From NCBI RefSeq assembly GCF_043555865.1, contig NZ_JBIGHY010000009.1, forward strand, positions 144,836-208,835: a DNA stretch of 64,000 nucleotides, read 5' to 3'. Below, in pieces: positions 61,124 through 64,000 of the stretch (its first letter is position 1; each line of letters starts with the position of its first letter). The notes under the pieces were generated by a model. The model was not told the DNA's origin. It made no database searches and saw only the letters and a program-made list of their open reading frames with translations. Source of the stretch: Pelomonas dachongensis. GTDB lineage: Bacteria > Pseudomonadota > Gammaproteobacteria > Burkholderiales > Burkholderiaceae_C. Made by a program: the position numbers and the translations under genes.

Positions 61124-61919
61124 CGCGGCTGCGCTGCCGCCCAAGCCGCCTGCAGCATCGCCAGCACCGCGTCCAAGCTGTCGCCGCTGGCGTCTGCCAC
61201 CAGCGTGTCGCGCTGCGCGTGGCTGAGCTTGAGCCGCAAGCCCAGGCGTGTGCGGCCCTGCTCCAGCGCGTCGACGATGTCCTTGCGGGCAATCAGCCGC
61301 TCGGGCGTCTGCGCGGCCTTGCTGTCGCTCTTGTACGAGCGCCGTGCGACCAGCTCGCGCGCCAGCAGGCCCGGGTACGCCTCCAGCGCGACGCGTGTCT
61401 CGTCGCCCGTCAGCAGCCCCGGCAGATGCACGCCCGCCGCGATCAGCCGCGGCACGCCCGCGTGCAGCATCCACGCCACCGGCGGGTTGACCCACTTCAT
61501 GCTGGGGCTGGCGCCGGCAGGACCATCGCAGGCGCGGTGCGCGAACTTGGCCCCCACCGGGCGCGCATCGCAGAAGGCGGCGAACCGGTCGCGGATGTCG
61601 GCTCGGCTCATCGCCGCGTAGTGCGCCATCAGCGCGGCGTAGTCGGTCGGCCAGCCCAACTGCGCCACCAGCTCGCGCGGCAGGCCGAACGGCAGGTCGA
61701 AGCCGGCCACCCAGGGCCCGGGCCGGGCCAGCCAGGCGGAGAACCCGTCCAGGCTGTCCAGCGCTGTCAATCCGCTCAGCCGCACCACGGCCCCGTGACG
61801 GGTGCCCGACGCAACGCGGATGGGCTTGCGCGCGCCGGGTGCACTTGTGAAGTCGATACCGAAAACCGTGATGTCTGACATGGCCCGCATTCTGCGGGTG
61901 TGCAGAATGGGCTCAACCC

Positions 61920-63626
61920 ATGCCCGCCCTGCTCGACGTCCCCACCCTGCCCGCGCCCGCGGACGCCGGCTTCGATGCCGACGCCTTCGACGCGCGCCTG
62001 GCCGAGCTGCACCAGCTGGCGTCCGCGGGCGCCTACGATGCCTCCAACGACGCGTTGGAGCAGCTGCTGGCCACCTGCCCGGACGCCGATCTGCGCCGCC
62101 GCGCCACGGTGCTGGCCTTGCTGGCCCACCAGTACCCGCGCCAGGGCAAGCTCACGGCGAGCGTCCGCTGCGCAACGCTGGCGCTGGCACTGGCGGACAC
62201 GCTGGCCGACGACCCGCTGCGCGCCGATGCGCTGACCTCGCAGGCCTTCGTCTACGCGCAGCTGCTGATGGGCAGCGAAGCGCTGCAGGCCGGCATGAAG
62301 GCGCTCGCCGCCGCGCGCCGCTGCGGCGATGCGGTGCGCGAGGCCTGGGCGCTGAACCGCGTGGGCATCGCCTACGCCAGCCTGTCCAATCCCGCGCAGG
62401 CCTGCACGTCGGCCGAACAGGCGCTGGAGATCGCCAGCACCGCCTGCAACGCCGAGGTGCTGTTCTCGTGCCACAACAACCTGGCCTACTTCTGGCTGCG
62501 CCGCGTGGAGGACGCGACCGAGAGCGACGACGCCACCGCGAAGACCGCCGCCATCGCCAGCGCCCGCTACACCGCCGAGCAGGCCACGACGCTGGCGCGC
62601 CAGTCGGGCAGTTCGTTCCAGGTGGCGGTGTCGCTGTCCAACCTCGTCAACGCGCTGCTGGCCGGCGACCTGCTGGACGAAGCCCTGCCGTTGCTCAACG
62701 AGTTCGGCCACCTGGCCCACGACCACGGCTACCGCACCTTGGCCATCGAGGCCGATGCTCAGCGTGCGCTGTTCCTGCGCCTGCGCGGCGAGCCACAGCA
62801 GGCCGCCCGCATCCTGCAGGCGCTGCTGGGCGCCGCCACCCAGCCGCCGCCGCAGCTGCGCCGGCTGCTGCTGCGCTCGCTGTACCAGACGCACAAGGCC
62901 TGCGGCCAGTTCCGCGAGGCCCTGGCCCGGCTAGAAGAACTAATGGCGCTGGACCGCCAGATCAACCGTGACAACCTGGTGTTGCAGACCGAGATCATCC
63001 TGATCCAGGACCAGGTGGCGCAGGCCCAGGCACGCGCTGACAGCGCCACCGCAGACGCCCGCCGCGAGCGCGCCCGCGCGGCGCACCTGGAGCACGAGCA
63101 GCAGCGCCTGCGCGAACACGCGATGGCGCTGGACCGCGCCGCCCATGAGGACGTGCTGACCGGCCTGCACAACCGGCGCCACGCGGAGTTCGCGTTGCCG
63201 CTGCTGGTCGAGGGCGCCCGCGTGGCCGGCCAGGTCATCAGCGTCGCCGCAATCGATGTGGACCATTTCAAGCGCATCAACGACAGCCACGGCCACGCCG
63301 TGGGCGACGCCGTGCTGCAGCAACTCGCCCAGCTGCTGCGCCACCGGCTGCGCAGCGCCGACCTGCTGGCACGCGTGGGCGGCGAGGAGTTCCTGGCCGT
63401 GCTGGTGGGCATCGCCCCACCACAGGCAGCCGAGATCTGCGAGCGGCTGCGGTTGGCCGTGGTCGAGCACGACTGGGCCGCCGTCACGCCGGGGCTGGTC
63501 GTGCGCATCAGCGTGGGCATCGCCGGCGGCATGCCGCCGCAGGCTGCCGACACGCTGCTGCACCGCGCCGACCATGCGCTCTACGCGGCCAAGCGCAGCG
63601 GGCGCAACCGGGTGCATGTGGATTGA
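61920..63626 (+). CDS. Cytoplasmic diguanylate cyclase with TPR-like sensor region
   Basis: 568 residues without membrane helices. Residues about 20-345 are helical hairpins of TPR type (ALNRVGIAYASLSNPAQACT, LVNALLAGDLLDEALPLLNE, THKACGQFREALARLEEL). A coiled coil follows (about 350-410, ARADSATADARRERARAAHL), then a GGDEF domain (about 410-565). The active site is intact as GGEEF, and the inhibitory I-site RSAD lies five residues before it, so it should make c-di-GMP and be feedback-controlled. The TPR part probably binds a protein or peptide signal. No partner is adjacent. Confidence 0.93.
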   Translation: MPALLDVPTLPAPADAGFDADAFDARLAELHQLASAGAYDASNDALEQLLATCPDADLRRRATVLALLAHQYPRQGKLTASVRCATLALALADTLADDPLRADALTSQAFVYAQLLMGSEALQAGMKALAAARRCGDAVREAWALNRVGIAYASLSNPAQACTSAEQALEIASTACNAEVLFSCHNNLAYFWLRRVEDATESDDATAKTAAIASARYTAEQATTLARQSGSSFQVAVSLSNLVNALLAGDLLDEALPLLNEFGHLAHDHGYRTLAIEADAQRALFLRLRGEPQQAARILQALLGAATQPPPQLRRLLLRSLYQTHKACGQFREALARLEELMALDRQINRDNLVLQTEIILIQDQVAQAQARADSATADARRERARAAHLEHEQQRLREHAMALDRAAHEDVLTGLHNRRHAEFALPLLVEGARVAGQVISVAAIDVDHFKRINDSHGHAVGDAVLQQLAQLLRHRLRSADLLARVGGEEFLAVLVGIAPPQAAEICERLRLAVVEHDWAAVTPGLVVRISVGIAGGMPPQAADTLLHRADHALYAAKRSGRNRVHVD

Positions 63627-64000
63627 GGCGGGTGCCGGCCGACTGCGTAGAGGGCACCGGATGGGTGGAACCCGCCGACGTGGCGCGGGGTGACGGGGGA
63701 CGCTGATGAATGTTTGCCGTCGCTGTGGCCACACGCGCCGGCCTCATCTTCTCGGGCGACCGCCGGCATTTGGTGCCGTCGACGGCCGGCTTTGCTTGGC
63801 TGGCTGACGCAGGAAAAGCGAAACGTTGAATTCCGCTGGCTCAGCCCAACACCGGGCTCTTACATGTTGGGTCCCATGTGATCATGTTCCCGTTCGCAGC
63901 TGGGCCTTGTTCAAAGCCAGGGACGTGCTGCGAGAGTTGATCCGAACCCTCAAGGCCGAGCAGTCGGTCGTCAAAGTCGCATGAGCCGAGTCCACGCCCG
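63627..64000. other. Window end without a confident gene
   Basis: 374 bp. From about 63890 a plus-strand frame reads VPVRSWALFKARDVLRELI and then TLKAEQSVVKVA, stopping at 63984. It looks like the tail of a small helical protein with no matching start, so it may be a gene remnant. The rest shows only short, unrecognisable frames. Confidence 0.35.

Overview
The window is very GC-rich and densely coded. It looks like chromosomal DNA of a plant-polysaccharide-degrading betaproteobacterium of the order Burkholderiales, probably near Roseateles, Mitsuaria or Rubrivivax. This placement is an inference from gene content: an orphan Bug/TTT receptor, a membrane-anchored TAXI protein, the oxidative hexuronate pathway, a CtpA-type S41 peptidase near a ThiF/MoeB protein, and an FbpABC iron importer. 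I see no rRNA, tRNA, CRISPR array or complete insertion sequence.

Layout. (1) About 2-11554, + strand: one tightly packed xylo-oligosaccharide operon. It contains a GH43 beta-xylosidase tail cut by the window edge, a GPH-family sugar symporter, xylA, xylB, transaldolase, transketolase, a secreted GH43 enzyme and a secreted SGNH acetylesterase. (2) 11.6-20.2 kb: mixed genes. These are a small basic protein, a membrane-anchored TAXI protein, an unknown exported protein, a GST and SDR next to a divergent LysR regulator, a TolA/TonB-like protein, a decayed metalloprotease remnant, and a lower-GC patch with a small exported protein. (3) 20.2-27.8 kb: a very large exported GH115-GH8 fusion, divergent from a dehydratase (L-arabonate type), an RraA-like protein and a ROK repressor. 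(4) 27.8-33.6 kb: a hybrid histidine kinase, a TerB-like protein with a repeated tail, and a hydrolase/ECF sigma/membrane protein operon. (5) 33.6-40.95 kb: a hexuronate-acid oxidation cluster (garD, a FadR-type GntR regulator, kdgD, a Bug receptor, gudD and alpha-ketoglutarate-semialdehyde dehydrogenase) closed by a terminator. (6) 41.1-42.4 kb: a PL10 pectate lyase. (7) 42.6-48.9 kb: mostly housekeeping genes (S41 peptidase, MFS exporter with LysR, ThiF-like, LOG, arginase). (8) 48.9-49.7 kb: a degraded gap with a perfect 16-bp palindrome. (9) 49.7-57.6 kb: a phosphodiesterase, then a minus-strand cluster of DUF2264, GH105, GH2 and a BNR-propeller lipoprotein. (10) 57.7-61.1 kb: FbpABC behind a good Fur box. 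(11) 61.1-63.6 kb: a DUF429 protein and a TPR-GGDEF diguanylate cyclase. (12) 63.6-64.0 kb: no clear gene.

How it fits together (inference). Xylan side chains are removed outside the cell by the acetylesterase, the GH43 enzymes and the GH115 domain, and the GH8 domain trims xylo-oligosaccharides. Oligomers enter through the symporter, and xylose flows through XylA and XylB into the pentose-phosphate pathway, whose two non-oxidative enzymes lie in the same operon. Glucuronic acid from xylan and galacturonic acid from pectin (PL10), once oxidised to aldarates by enzymes not in this window, would feed GudD and GarD, then KdgD and the semialdehyde dehydrogenase, ending in 2-oxoglutarate. The GH2/GH105/propeller cluster suggests use of a rhamnose- and uronate-containing side chain of pectin or arabinogalactan.

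The most unusual item is the GH115-GH8 single polypeptide. Next come the TerB-like protein with a repeated tail, the hydrolase-sigma-membrane protein operon, and the palindromes that look like operators.
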